Positions 37,348 to 46,397 of a stretch of DNA of 64,000 nt are shown here, piece after piece (the first letter of the stretch is position 1; each line of letters begins with the position of its first letter). The position numbers and the translations under genes were made by a program. Below the pieces are notes generated by a model. The model was not told the DNA's origin. It made no database searches and saw only the letters and a program-made list of their open reading frames with translations. Source of the DNA: Oxalobacter sp. (GTDB taxonomy: Bacteria > Pseudomonadota > Gammaproteobacteria > Burkholderiales > Burkholderiaceae_D); the NCBI GenBank assembly GCA_003605115.1, contig QZKY01000001.1, forward strand, positions 62,001-126,000, in the 5' to 3' direction.

Positions 37348-38346
37348 ATGGCCGAAACATTTCTTTCCCAGGAAGAAGTCGATGCCCTCCTAAGGGGCGT
37401 GACAGGCGAACAGGACGCGGATCAGTCTCAAGTGGACGGTTCCGGTATTCGGCCATACAACCTGGCAACGCAGGAGCGCATCGTTCGCGGCAGAATGCCG
37501 ACGCTCGAAATCATTAACGAGCGTTTTGCACGTCTTTTAAGAATCGGCCTGTTTAATTTTATGCGGCGAACCACGGAGGTTTCTGTGGGGCCGGTTCGCG
37601 TGACAAAGTACAGTGAATTCATCAGAAATCTGGTCGTACCGACCAACCTGAACCTGGTGCAAATGAAGCCTTTGCGCGGCACCTGCCTGATGGTGCTGGA
37701 ACCGACTCTTGTTTTCCTATTAGTTGACAACCTCTTTGGCGGCGACGGGCGTTTTCATACACGCGTCGAAGGTCGCGACTTCACCCAAACGGAACAGCGC
37801 ATCATCATGCGCATTCTGGAAATTATTTTCGAGACTTATGCGAAATCCTGGGAACCTGTTTACCCGGTGAATTTTGAATATGTGCGATCTGAAATGAACA
37901 CGCAGTTCGCCAATATCGCCACACCGAACGAGGTCGTGATCTCGACAACGTTTACCCTCGAACTGGGACAAGTCAGCGGCGAAATGCACTTCTGCACGCC
38001 CTACTCCACCATCGAGCCCGTACGCGACATCCTGACAAGCAGTTTGCAAGGCGAAACACTGGAAGTCGATAAACGCTGGATTCGCCTGATGACGCAACAA
38101 CTGCAAACTGCTCAAGTGGAAATTGTTGCTGACATGGGAACCGCCAGCACAACGATCGGCGAAATGCTGAACATGCGTGTTGGCGACATTATTCCGCTAA
38201 ATGTACCCGACACCATTGAAGCGAAAGTCGATGGTATACCCATCATGGAATGCAGCTTTGGCAAACTCAACGGACAGTATGCCCTACGCGTAGAAAAATT
38301 AATCCGAAACTCATCCGAACCGACGCAAGGAGGCAAGCGTGGCTGA
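37348..38346 (+). CDS. fliM: Flagellar motor switch protein FliM
   Basis: A 332-residue C-ring protein that binds phosphorylated CheY. The N-terminal CheY-binding peptide is visible (FLSQEEVDALLRGV). The middle CheC-like domain and a C-terminal SpoA domain (MRVGDIIPLNVPDTIEAKVDGIPIMECSFGKLNGQYALRVEKLI) follow. Length is the family norm. It lies 9 bases after fliL and overlaps fliN by 8. Confidence 0.97.
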   Translation: MAETFLSQEEVDALLRGVTGEQDADQSQVDGSGIRPYNLATQERIVRGRMPTLEIINERFARLLRIGLFNFMRRTTEVSVGPVRVTKYSEFIRNLVVPTNLNLVQMKPLRGTCLMVLEPTLVFLLVDNLFGGDGRFHTRVEGRDFTQTEQRIIMRILEIIFETYAKSWEPVYPVNFEYVRSEMNTQFANIATPNEVVISTTFTLELGQVSGEMHFCTPYSTIEPVRDILTSSLQGETLEVDKRWIRLMTQQLQTAQVEIVADMGTASTTIGEMLNMRVGDIIPLNVPDTIEAKVDGIPIMECSFGKLNGQYALRVEKLIRNSSEPTQGGKRG

Positions 38347-38761
38347 AGACACTCCTACCCAATCTAACGCTCTGGACGACTGGGGCGCAGCAATGGCCGA
38401 ACAGGCGCAATCTGAGACGCAATCGCTCGCGGCTTCGCAATCCAGTGCAGCAAACGTTTTCAAGGACTTCGCTGGCGACAGTAGTACCGGTACGACGCAA
38501 AACGACATCGAGTTCATTCTCGACATTCCGGTTCAACTCACCGTTGAACTGGGGCGCGCCAAAATCGCCATCAAAAACCTGTTGCAACTGGCGCAAGGTT
38601 CCGTCATCGAACTGGATGGCCTGGCAGGCGAGCCCATGGACGTCCTCGTCAATGGCTGCCTGATCGCGCAAGGCGAAGTCGTTGTTGTCAATGACAAATT
38701 TGGTATCCGACTGACTGATGTCATTTCACCGGCCGAACGTATACGCAAACTGAACAGATGA
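38339..38761 (+). CDS. fliN: Flagellar motor switch protein FliN
   Basis: A 140-residue C-ring component. A polar N-terminal region of 55 residues precedes the SpoA domain (IEFILDIPVQLTVELGRAKIAIKNLLQLAQGSVIELDGLAGEPMDVLVNGCLIAQGEVVVVNDKFGIRLTDVISPAERI), which is textbook FliN. It overlaps fliM by 8 bases and fliO by 4. Confidence 0.97.
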   Translation: MAEDTPTQSNALDDWGAAMAEQAQSETQSLAASQSSAANVFKDFAGDSSTGTTQNDIEFILDIPVQLTVELGRAKIAIKNLLQLAQGSVIELDGLAGEPMDVLVNGCLIAQGEVVVVNDKFGIRLTDVISPAERIRKLNR

Positions 38762-39171
38762 TGCGACCATTTATTGCCACATTATTGCTGCTTGCTATGT
38801 CTGCTCATGCGATGGCAGCCGACAAACCCGTGCACAGCTCGACAGGAGGCATCTTTCAAATTCTGATCGTGCTCCTCCTGGTACTGGGGTTGATGGTTGG
38901 CGCAGCATGGCTTTTAAAAAAGTTTAACGCTTCCGGTATCAGTTCGCCGGGCGGAATCAAAATTGTGGGGGGCGTCGCCGTCGGTAACCGGGAACGCATC
39001 ATGGTGGTGGAAGTCGCCGATCAGTGGATCGTCGTCGGCGTCACATCGACCCATATCAACGCACTGTCCACCATGCCACGGCAAGAAACCCTTCCCTCTG
39101 ACGGCCTCCCAATAAACAATCGTTTTGCCGACAGGTTGAAGCAACTGATCGAGAAAAGAAATGCCAAATAA
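38758..39171 (+). CDS. fliO: Flagellar biosynthetic protein FliO
   Basis: A 137-residue membrane protein that helps assemble FliP. A probable signal-type segment ([24 protein letters not shown]) is followed by a membrane helix near 30-50 ([21 protein letters not shown]) and a cytosolic domain ([39 protein letters not shown]). It overlaps fliN by 4 and fliP by 11 bases. Confidence 0.92.
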   Translation: MMRPFIATLLLLAMSAHAMAADKPVHSSTGGIFQILIVLLLVLGLMVGAAWLLKKFNASGISSPGGIKIVGGVAVGNRERIMVVEVADQWIVVGVTSTHINALSTMPRQETLPSDGLPINNRFADRLKQLIEKRNAK

Positions 39172-39934
39172 ATTTCTTTTACAACCGATGCGCAGCGCCA
39201 GACTCTGGCAGGGACTATTTTTGCTGCTATGTTTAAGTCTGCCACTTATCTCTTCAGCGCAAGGCTTGCCTGTTTTGAACAGCACCCCCACAGGCGGTGG
39301 CGGGCAAAGCTACACGCTCAGCCTGCAAACCTTGTTGCTGCTGACAAGCCTTTCCTTTCTGCCAGCCATTTTGCTGATGATGACGAGTTTTACGCGCATC
39401 ATCATTGTGCTCTCCATGCTTCGCCAGGCACTCGGCACGCAAAGCGCACCACCCAACCAGGTACTGATTGGTTTGTCGCTTTTTCTCACGCTATTTGTGA
39501 TGAGCCCGGTGCTCGACAAGATTTATACCGATGCCTATCAACCCTTGTCTGAAAACAAAATCACCATGACACAGGCATTGGACAAAGGTGCGGTGCCATT
39601 GAAAAGCTTCATGCTGAAGCAAACCCGTCAGGCCGATCTGGCGTTGTATGTGAAACTCTCTGATACGCCGCAGCTGCAAGGGCCTGAAGATGTGCCGATG
39701 CGTGTCCTGATTCCTGCATTCGTGACCAGCGAGTTAAAAACCGCGTTTCAAATTGGTTTTGCGATTTTCTTGCCTTTCCTGATCATCGACATGGTGGTCG
39801 CGAGCGTGTTGATGTCGATGGGGATGATGATGGTTTCCCCTGCCATTGTCTCTCTCCCATTCAAGCTGATGCTGTTTGTCCTGGTGGATGGATGGCAGTT
39901 GCTGATTGGTTCACTGGCACAAAGTTTTTTCTGA
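39161..39934 (+). CDS. fliP: Flagellar biosynthetic protein FliP
   Basis: Core export-gate protein, 257 residues. A cleavable signal peptide ends near LPLISSAQG. Family signatures are [54 protein letters not shown] and [43 protein letters not shown]. It is complete and in the standard order with fliQ and fliR. Confidence 0.97.
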   Translation: MPNKFLLQPMRSARLWQGLFLLLCLSLPLISSAQGLPVLNSTPTGGGGQSYTLSLQTLLLLTSLSFLPAILLMMTSFTRIIIVLSMLRQALGTQSAPPNQVLIGLSLFLTLFVMSPVLDKIYTDAYQPLSENKITMTQALDKGAVPLKSFMLKQTRQADLALYVKLSDTPQLQGPEDVPMRVLIPAFVTSELKTAFQIGFAIFLPFLIIDMVVASVLMSMGMMMVSPAIVSLPFKLMLFVLVDGWQLLIGSLAQSFF

Positions 39935-39944
39935 GGAGACGCAG

Positions 39945-40214
39945 ATGACACCGGAAAGCGTAATGTCCATTGGCCGACATGCCATTGAAATCACCTTGAT
40001 GATGGCCGCACCCATGTTGCTGATCGCGCTGGCCATCGGTCTCATTGTGAGTATTTTTCAGGCGGCCACGCAAATCAATGAAATGACGCTGACCTTCATC
40101 CCCAAGCTGATTGGCGTCTTCATCGCCTTGATGCTTGCCGGACCGTGGATGCTGGCTGTCATGACTGATTACATACGACAGTTATTCACGAACATTCCCG
40201 GCATGATTGGCTAA
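39945..40214 (+). CDS. fliQ: Flagellar biosynthetic protein FliQ
   Basis: An 89-residue two-helix export-gate protein, the same length as E. coli FliQ (MTPESVMSIGRHAIEITLMMAAPMLLIALAIGLIVSIFQAATQINEMTLTFIPK). The ATG at 39945 has GAGGAG upstream. It lies 10 bases after fliP. Confidence 0.97.
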   Translation: MTPESVMSIGRHAIEITLMMAAPMLLIALAIGLIVSIFQAATQINEMTLTFIPKLIGVFIALMLAGPWMLAVMTDYIRQLFTNIPGMIG

Positions 40215-40248
40215 GGCCTTTCATGCCTGAGCGTCATTCCTCCGCTGC

Positions 40249-41043
40249 ATGATTACCTTCACCAGCGATCAACTGCACCTCTGGATAGCGTCCTTTCTCT
40301 GGCCGCTTACGCGTATTTTGGGCGTCATCGCTACGACGCCGCTCTTCGGCAACATCAGCATTCCCCCGCGCGTCAAAATCGGATTGGGCATCATGCTCGC
40401 CATTATCATTGCGCCAGGTGTGCCTGCCATGCCGGCAACGGATCCCATGTCCTTGCAAGGTTTGCTGATCCTGGTGCAGCAGTTCATCATTGGCGCAGCG
40501 ATGGGCTTCACGATTCGCGTCGTCCTGGCAGCCATGGAAATGGCGGGCGAAATCATTGGCATGACCATGGGCTTGGGATTTGCGACATTTTTTGACCCGC
40601 AAACGCAGGGACGTTCTCCCGCCATCAGTCAATTTCTGGCCTTGCTCGCTTTGATGATTTACCTGGCGTCGAACTTGCACCTCGTTGTGCTGTCGGTTCT
40701 TGCAGACAGCTTTGTTTCCCTGCCCATTTCAGCCATGCCCATTACCAATCAACCTTTCATGATTTTCATGGGATGGGGCGGACGCATTTTCAGCGCGGGC
40801 GTTCAGTTGGCACTGCCGATTATTGCGGCGCTACTGATCACCAACATTGCGCTTGGTATCTTGACGCGTGCGGCACCGCAGTTGAATTTGTTCGGGATTG
40901 GTTTTCCCGTAACAATTTGTGTGGGATTCGTGATGATTGGCGTGGCACTGCCTTACATGGCCACACCACTGGAGCGCCTTTTCTATGAAGGCTTCACCGT
41001 CATGCGGCACATTACATCGTCATCCCTGCCGCCGATACAGTAA
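40249..41043 (+). CDS. fliR: Flagellar biosynthetic protein FliR
   Basis: A 264-residue polytopic export-gate protein (WIASFLWPLTRILGVIATTPLFGNISIPPRVKIGLGIMLA, then VLAAMEMAGEIIGMTMGLGFATFFDPQTQG). It is the last gene of the fli operon. Its stop codon lies only 19 bases from the stop of flgL coming the other way. flhB, often next, is elsewhere. Confidence 0.97.
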   Translation: MITFTSDQLHLWIASFLWPLTRILGVIATTPLFGNISIPPRVKIGLGIMLAIIIAPGVPAMPATDPMSLQGLLILVQQFIIGAAMGFTIRVVLAAMEMAGEIIGMTMGLGFATFFDPQTQGRSPAISQFLALLALMIYLASNLHLVVLSVLADSFVSLPISAMPITNQPFMIFMGWGGRIFSAGVQLALPIIAALLITNIALGILTRAAPQLNLFGIGFPVTICVGFVMIGVALPYMATPLERLFYEGFTVMRHITSSSLPPIQ

Positions 41044-41062
41044 AGCCTGCTTTCAAAATCGA

Positions 41063-43198
41063 TCAGAGATATTGGAAGAGGCTCAGGTTCATGATTTTGA
41101 CGTAAGATTGTTGCGCCGCATCCAGAGTCGTTTTCTGCAAGGTCAACTCCGAAATCGCCTTCACGTAATCCAAATCCTGAAGATTCGATATCGTTTCGGT
41201 ATATTGCAGATCGCGATTTTCCCCCGATGAATCCAGGGATTCCACTTCTTTCAGGCGCGCGCCAACGGAAGCCCGAATCGTCAAAATGTGATCCAGCACA
41301 TTGCTGAAATTGGCATTGGCCACGGCCAGGTTATTGGCCAGCTCCTGTTGCGGCAAGTCTGTGAGCGTATTGGAACTTTCCAGCGTGGCAATCAAATCAT
41401 CCATCATGTCGAAAACGCTTTGCGAGCCATCCTCAACAAGAATGGGGGCTTCACCCGCCACCAGCGCCTCTCTGACTGAAAAGACGTCGCCATCCACCAA
41501 GGTGCCAGAGATGGTCATTTGCAAGCCATCAAAAGTAATGGTTTGTGGGGTACCCGTGTAGGCAATGGATGTCAGTGTAGCGCCCGTTGTCAGATCAGTG
41601 ATGTCAAATTGCGTGCCGGTAGCGTCATAGGTCACTTCATACTCATGTCCGGTCAGCAATTCGTCGTTGGCGATGGAAAGCGGCGACACACTGCCCGTTC
41701 CGACATTGTCCACGCTCGCACCAGAAACTAAGTAAGCCGGTTGTGCATCCGGTGATTGACGAACGGTGAAGGTATCGCCATCTCCCAAAGTGGTCGCATT
41801 GCCTATCGTGAACTGCACCCCTTCAAAACTCAAGTTCAGGGTATCCGTTCCTGCGTAAGGGATATCGATAACTGCTGCCAGACTGCTCGGATCCGTCACA
41901 TGAAAAACACCCGTACCGACACCAGTCGATTCGTAAACGATGTCATATTCACGCCGGGTCAATGCCGACGTGTCAGTAACAAAATAAGGCGAGATCGTGC
42001 CGGATCCCGTATTGGTGGTCGCTTCGTCAGTGACAAATTGTGCTGCGGTGTGTCTGATGGTAAAGGTATCGCCGTTCACCATTGACGCCGTGTCCCCAAT
42101 CGTAACGGCAATACCATCGAAGTTCAGGGTTTGCGGATCCCCCGCCGCAGGGATGTTAACTGTCCCAGACGTCGTTAAATCAGTCACGACAAATTGCGGC
42201 ACCGTATCATCATAAACAATGTTGTATTCGTGACCGGTCAAGAGCGTTGAATTGACAACGGAGTATGGCGAAATGGTCGCCGCTCCCCCATTTGTCGACA
42301 AGGTGTTCGTCGCAAAATATCCATTGGTGTTTGGAATGGAAAGCGATTGCATGTCGTCAGTCAGTGCCTGACGAATCAGGAAAACATCGCCATCGGCAAC
42401 CGTGCCGCTCACCGTCATGCGCAAGCCATCAAAAGTCAGCGTTTGCGGATCGCCCGTATACGCGACGGTTTGGGACGTTCCCAAAGTCAGATCGCTAACG
42501 GTAAATTGATTGGTGCTGCGTTCATAGGCAATGTTATATTCATGACGCGTCAATTGCGTCAGGTCATCAATGGTCAGAGATGAAATCTCCGCCGTCCCGG
42601 TATTGCTTACTGCCTCACCGGATTCGTACAGGCTGTTGTTGGTGATGCGCATGAACACCGAATCACCGGAATGACTGATAGGCACATTTCTGGCGCTGCC
42701 CACCTGTAAACTGCGAGAACCTTGATCCCCGTTGTAAACAGTGCCTGAAGTCGTTGAGGAAAACGGTTGGTTCGCTGTTTTGTAACCGGCGAACATGTAG
42801 TTACCTTCATTGTCACGGGTGTTCGCGTAACCGGTCAATTCTGCGAGACGCCCACGCAAATCGTTTGCAATGTATTTTCGCTGGTCAGCATCATATGCCC
42901 CGTCACCCGCCTCGACAATGCGCGTTTGCACATCTTGAATCAGATCAGTAATACTATCCAGAATGCTGTCTTCCAGCTTCAATGAACTGGTCGCAATGGT
43001 ACGGTTCTCGGCATATTGCGTGTTCATCGATTGACTTTGCGAGACTTCCAGAACACGCGCAGCGGCAGTCGGATCATCCGCAGGCGTCAAGATGCGCCGA
43101 TTGGCAGAAATTTTTTCCTGCGTCTTGAGCAAGGAAGATTGCAGCTCGGAGATACGCCTCGCGCCCGATTCAAACATCATGTTGGTACTGATTCGCAT
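41063..43198 (-). CDS. flgL: Hook-filament junction protein FlgL (HAP3), greatly enlarged
   Basis: Joins hook to filament. It is 711 residues from the ATG at 43198 (MRISTNMMFESGARRI), with AAGGAG upstream; the frame stays open into flgK but that part is not FlgL. The flagellin-like N-terminus (1-190, with ANDLRGRLAELTGYANTRDNEGNYMFAGYKT) and C-terminus (about 590-711) are normal. Between them lie four tandem beta-rich units of about 80 residues at a spacing of about 100. E. coli FlgL has about 317 residues, so the insert more than doubles it. It is transcribed with flgK, 10 bases apart. Confidence 0.95.
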   Translation of the reverse strand: MRISTNMMFESGARRISELQSSLLKTQEKISANRRILTPADDPTAAARVLEVSQSQSMNTQYAENRTIATSSLKLEDSILDSITDLIQDVQTRIVEAGDGAYDADQRKYIANDLRGRLAELTGYANTRDNEGNYMFAGYKTANQPFSSTTSGTVYNGDQGSRSLQVGSARNVPISHSGDSVFMRITNNSLYESGEAVSNTGTAEISSLTIDDLTQLTRHEYNIAYERSTNQFTVSDLTLGTSQTVAYTGDPQTLTFDGLRMTVSGTVADGDVFLIRQALTDDMQSLSIPNTNGYFATNTLSTNGGAATISPYSVVNSTLLTGHEYNIVYDDTVPQFVVTDLTTSGTVNIPAAGDPQTLNFDGIAVTIGDTASMVNGDTFTIRHTAAQFVTDEATTNTGSGTISPYFVTDTSALTRREYDIVYESTGVGTGVFHVTDPSSLAAVIDIPYAGTDTLNLSFEGVQFTIGNATTLGDGDTFTVRQSPDAQPAYLVSGASVDNVGTGSVSPLSIANDELLTGHEYEVTYDATGTQFDITDLTTGATLTSIAYTGTPQTITFDGLQMTISGTLVDGDVFSVREALVAGEAPILVEDGSQSVFDMMDDLIATLESSNTLTDLPQQELANNLAVANANFSNVLDHILTIRASVGARLKEVESLDSSGENRDLQYTETISNLQDLDYVKAISELTLQKTTLDAAQQSYVKIMNLSLFQYL
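41468..42601 (-). repeat. Four tandem protein repeats inside FlgL
   Basis: Degenerate copies at FlgL residues about 200-277, 304-382, 398-480 and 499-577. The shared plan is: G.g.ISP, LLT.hEY.I.YD, .F.VTDLT.g, I.YtG.pQTL.FDG...TI.g, DGDtF.IR. DNA identity between copies is only partial, so they are old duplications kept by selection rather than recent slippage. Confidence 0.85.
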
Positions 43199-43208
43199 GG
43201 TGATCTCC

Positions 43209-45401
43209 TTATGATCTGATCGCAAGCAAGGCATCAAACAATTCGCTGGCGATTTGCATGACTTTCGCCGCAGCTTGATAGGCTTGCTGATAACGCAGCA
43301 AATTCGCTGCCTCTTCGTCCAGATTGACGCCCGACTCCTGCTGCACGGCGTTGTAAGCATTGGTATAAATCGTTTCAGCGGAAGCGCTGATGGCTTTGAC
43401 TTCACTCGTCTTGTTACCGATCATGTTCACCAGTTGCGAATAGGCTGTCTGATACGTTGCCGTACTGTTCGCCACCAGATTGGTGGTCTGTAAAGCAGCC
43501 AGTAGCAATGCGTTTCGGTTATCACCTTGTCCTGCGGCGTTGGAAGCAATGGTGAAAGTGTCGCCTGCGGCGGGCACTCCCGTAATTTTTACGGTCCACC
43601 CGTTGTATGAAATATCCGCGCCTTCCGTGTACGCCACATTGGTTGCGGGCAAACCCGCACCGGTACCCGCCACGTTGTACGTACCGTCCGTATTGAACGT
43701 GATCGTCACCGTGCTGCGCAAAGTCGCTTCGGAAACCAGCATTGGATTATTAACCGTGCCAGCGGTGATGACGCCAGAGCCTGTATTCGATGACCCGGCC
43801 GAACCCAGCATGGGCGCGGCAGTTGTGACCTTGGCGGGATTGGTAATGGCCACACTCAGTCCTGACGCGCCATTGGCCGTCGGACGAATCGAAAAATTGT
43901 CCCCGGCATTCATCGTGCCGGAAACGGTAAAACCAAAACCGTCACCCGCAGCGGCAGTCTGCAACGCTGTCAAAGTGGGAGATGTCCATTTTGTATTGTC
44001 AGAAATACGTGTGAGGGTGTAATCCGTACCATCAAAAGAAAGGTTGTAATCGCTTGTTGTCAACAATTTGGCGTCAACAATCGTTCCAGCGACGGTGGCT
44101 GTTGAGGTATTGAATCGGCTCGGCGTCACGAGCGGCGCAGCGACATTAAAGAAATCGCTGCCTGGTGTAGGCATGATGGTGAAGCTGTCACCGCTCAACA
44201 TGGGAGCGGTTTCTGCCAGACTGAAACCTTCCAAGAGCGAAGCAGCCTGTGCGGCAGCCAGCGTGGTATTGGAGAGAACGGCGCTGTCAGAAAGTCGCGT
44301 CAAGGTGTAATTGGTGCCATCGTACGTAATCTGGTAGCCGCTCGTTGTCAGCAAATCTGCGTTGCTGATCGCGACAGAAAGTGCTGCCGTTGTGGTGTTG
44401 TTGGCAGTGGCGGTAATGCCGGAAAAACTTCTGCCCATATCGCCATTCAAATCCTGCCCCAGACGGTGCTGTTCATTGAAGGTGCTTGCGAGCACGGTGG
44501 CGATGCGACCGACAGAATTTCGCGCAACATCCAGGGTCTCGGAACGAAACTCCAGCAATCCCGCCAGACTGCCGCCACTCACCGCCGTCGCAGACATCAC
44601 CGAGGTCGAACCATCCTGATTTTGATACGCCACTTCTGTGCGGAGCGGATCGGTTGGTGACACAATGCCCACCAGATTAAAATTCGATCCCCCCACCACA
44701 ATGGGCTGTCCGTTGCCGATGTACACGTCGTAGCTGTTGCCTTGCTGTACGACGGAAACGCTGATTTCCTTGCTGAGCTCAGCCAGTAATTGATCCCGTT
44801 GATCGAACAAATCGTTCGGCACGGAATCCTGCACACTTCCCATCACTTTCTCAATCGCCTTGTTCAAGTCAGATATCTGGGTCGCGTAGGAGTTAATTTT
44901 CGTAATGCTGGCAGTGATTTGACTGTTTAGCCCCTGGTTAATCTCACCGAGTTGCTCATCAATGCTTTGAAAAGTAGATGCTAGTGATTCAGCTGAGGAC
45001 AGCAGCGACTGGCGCATCACTGTCGAACTGGGATTGGTGGCCACATCCTGAAGGCTGCTGAAAAATGACTGCAGACTCGGCGACAAACCCACTGTGTTAT
45101 CGGCCAACAAGCTGTCAATTTGCTGAATTTGCGAGTAGTAGCTGTCGAGACTGCTAAACGATGACTGGGAAGTGCGCAGGTGAGAGCCCAAATAGTCGCT
45201 ATAGATCCGCCGAACCTCCAGCACTTCTGTACCCTTGCCAACAAAACCATATCCCATGTTTTGTCCCGGGAGTGCGCCTTGCACGATGATCTGTCGGCTA
45301 TACCCAACCGTTGACGCATTGGCTATATTCTGACCCGTGACATCGATGCCGACTTGCGCCGAAATCAATGCACTTTTACCAATGCTAAGGATATTTGTCA
45401 T
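43209..45401 (-). CDS. flgK: Hook-filament junction protein FlgK (HAP1), enlarged
   Basis: A 730-residue protein against about 550 in E. coli. The N-terminal rod-like part (GKSALISAQVGIDVTGQNIANASTVGYSRQ) and the C-terminal one (VNLDEEAANLLRYQQAYQAAAKVMQIASELFDALL) are canonical. Residues about 337-620 hold three modules of the kind repeated in FlgL: 337-410, 436-508 and a more distant 541-620 (LLTTSGYQITYDGTNYTLTRLSD ... SGDSFTI). GGAGG precedes the ATG. A sigma-28 promoter lies at 45431-45457, so flgK-flgL can be made late, apart from flgBCDEFGHIJ. Confidence 0.96.
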   Translation of the reverse strand: MTNILSIGKSALISAQVGIDVTGQNIANASTVGYSRQIIVQGALPGQNMGYGFVGKGTEVLEVRRIYSDYLGSHLRTSQSSFSSLDSYYSQIQQIDSLLADNTVGLSPSLQSFFSSLQDVATNPSSTVMRQSLLSSAESLASTFQSIDEQLGEINQGLNSQITASITKINSYATQISDLNKAIEKVMGSVQDSVPNDLFDQRDQLLAELSKEISVSVVQQGNSYDVYIGNGQPIVVGGSNFNLVGIVSPTDPLRTEVAYQNQDGSTSVMSATAVSGGSLAGLLEFRSETLDVARNSVGRIATVLASTFNEQHRLGQDLNGDMGRSFSGITATANNTTTAALSVAISNADLLTTSGYQITYDGTNYTLTRLSDSAVLSNTTLAAAQAASLLEGFSLAETAPMLSGDSFTIMPTPGSDFFNVAAPLVTPSRFNTSTATVAGTIVDAKLLTTSDYNLSFDGTDYTLTRISDNTKWTSPTLTALQTAAAGDGFGFTVSGTMNAGDNFSIRPTANGASGLSVAITNPAKVTTAAPMLGSAGSSNTGSGVITAGTVNNPMLVSEATLRSTVTITFNTDGTYNVAGTGAGLPATNVAYTEGADISYNGWTVKITGVPAAGDTFTIASNAAGQGDNRNALLLAALQTTNLVANSTATYQTAYSQLVNMIGNKTSEVKAISASAETIYTNAYNAVQQESGVNLDEEAANLLRYQQAYQAAAKVMQIASELFDALLAIRS
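43542..44393 (-). repeat. Three related modules inside FlgK
   Basis: FlgK residues about 337-410, 436-508 and 541-620. The first two are clearly alike (LLTTS.Y...DGT.YTLTR.SD ... G..F.I.PT); the third shares the end pattern (AAGDTFTI). They have the same layout as the FlgL units. Confidence 0.75.
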
Positions 45402-45430
45402 ACCACTCCTCCGTAAACCACATGTTTAGA

Positions 45431-45457
45431 TCATCGGCAAAATGCGGGAAAACTTGA
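45431..45457 (-). promoter_or_regulatory. Sigma-28 (FliA) promoter of flgKL
   Basis: Read on the minus strand: TCAAGTTT, an 11-base spacer, then GCCGATGA, 14 of 16 matches to the FliA consensus. It is 30 bases upstream of the flgK start, in the short flgJ-flgK gap. Confidence 0.88.
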
Positions 45458-45497
45458 AACATGATCGCATTCTCGCGCCAGATTCTCACTTTCATTG

Positions 45498-46376
45498 TTA
45501 TGCAGACAGCGTTCCTTGAATAATGCGCGTTAATTTGTCGGCATATTGCGGATCCGTGGCATACCCTGCACTTTGCAAACTCTCCGCAAAACGCCTAGCA
45601 TCCTGACCGCTTGACAACACTTCCTTGTAACGTGGGCTGGACTGCAAAAGATTCGCGTAATCCCTGAATGAATCCGCGTATGAGTCATAGGCACGGAATT
45701 TTTCCGTTTTCTTGTATGCGATCCCATTCACGTACTCGGTCGTCACTGACTCGACGACTTTGCCTTTCCACCCACCCGTCGCTTTGATGCCAAACAGGTT
45801 ATGACTGGACGTACCATCTGCACACACCATCACGCTTTTGCCCCAACCCGTTTCCAGCGCCGCCTGCCCCAACATGAATTTGGCAGGGATGCCGGATTCA
45901 CGACTGACGACTTGCGCGTCAGCGGCAAATTTTTTCTGGAATGCCTGTACATGTGCCGGCCTGGATTCGTGAGTCGCTTGCCTGTCCGCATTCGTCGTCA
46001 AGGCCGATGCCTCGCGTCCCGGATTCTTGTTCATCAAAACTTCCAATGCTTGCTCCGACAAGGGCGTTTGACCGTTAACGCTTGTCATCTGACGAACCAG
46101 TGCATCGGCCAAGCCCATGCCGCGCTTTGCAAAATTCTGGCTGATTTGCTGATCCAGCAAAGACATGTAAAGTCGTGTTTGCTCGCTTTCGAACAACCCG
46201 CTTTTTGGCGTGGCTTCGCGCATGCTTTTCATCATCATGTTCAAAAGCAACGCTTCAAATTGTTGCGCGACTGCCTTGATGGCTTCGGGAGAGTTTTCCC
46301 GCGCCGCGCGACGCAAAACCCCCATGTCGGCACCACCGACTGGAAGTTGTGCATTCATGTTCGCAGGATTGACCAT
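45498..46376 (-). CDS. flgJ: Peptidoglycan hydrolase / rod cap FlgJ
   Basis: A 292-residue dual protein. Residues 20-95 form the rod-cap domain (AVAQQFEALLLNMMMKSMREATPKSGLFESEQTRLYMSLLDQQISQNFAKRG). Residues 140-290 form the glucosaminidase-type muramidase, with the catalytic Glu175 in LGQAALETGWGKS and the typical FRAYDSYADSFRDYANLL. It clears a path through the wall for the rod. It lies 21 bases after flgI. Confidence 0.96.
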   Translation of the reverse strand: MVNPANMNAQLPVGGADMGVLRRAARENSPEAIKAVAQQFEALLLNMMMKSMREATPKSGLFESEQTRLYMSLLDQQISQNFAKRGMGLADALVRQMTSVNGQTPLSEQALEVLMNKNPGREASALTTNADRQATHESRPAHVQAFQKKFAADAQVVSRESGIPAKFMLGQAALETGWGKSVMVCADGTSSHNLFGIKATGGWKGKVVESVTTEYVNGIAYKKTEKFRAYDSYADSFRDYANLLQSSPRYKEVLSSGQDARRFAESLQSAGYATDPQYADKLTRIIQGTLSA

Positions 46377-46397
46377 CGCCTTGCGCTTTCAAAAGAA

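Noticed and set aside
41468-42601. Repeats in flgL considered as a CRISPR or DNA satellite
   Set aside because: The copies keep reading frame and protein pattern but vary in DNA, and they sit inside a coding gene with normal ends.
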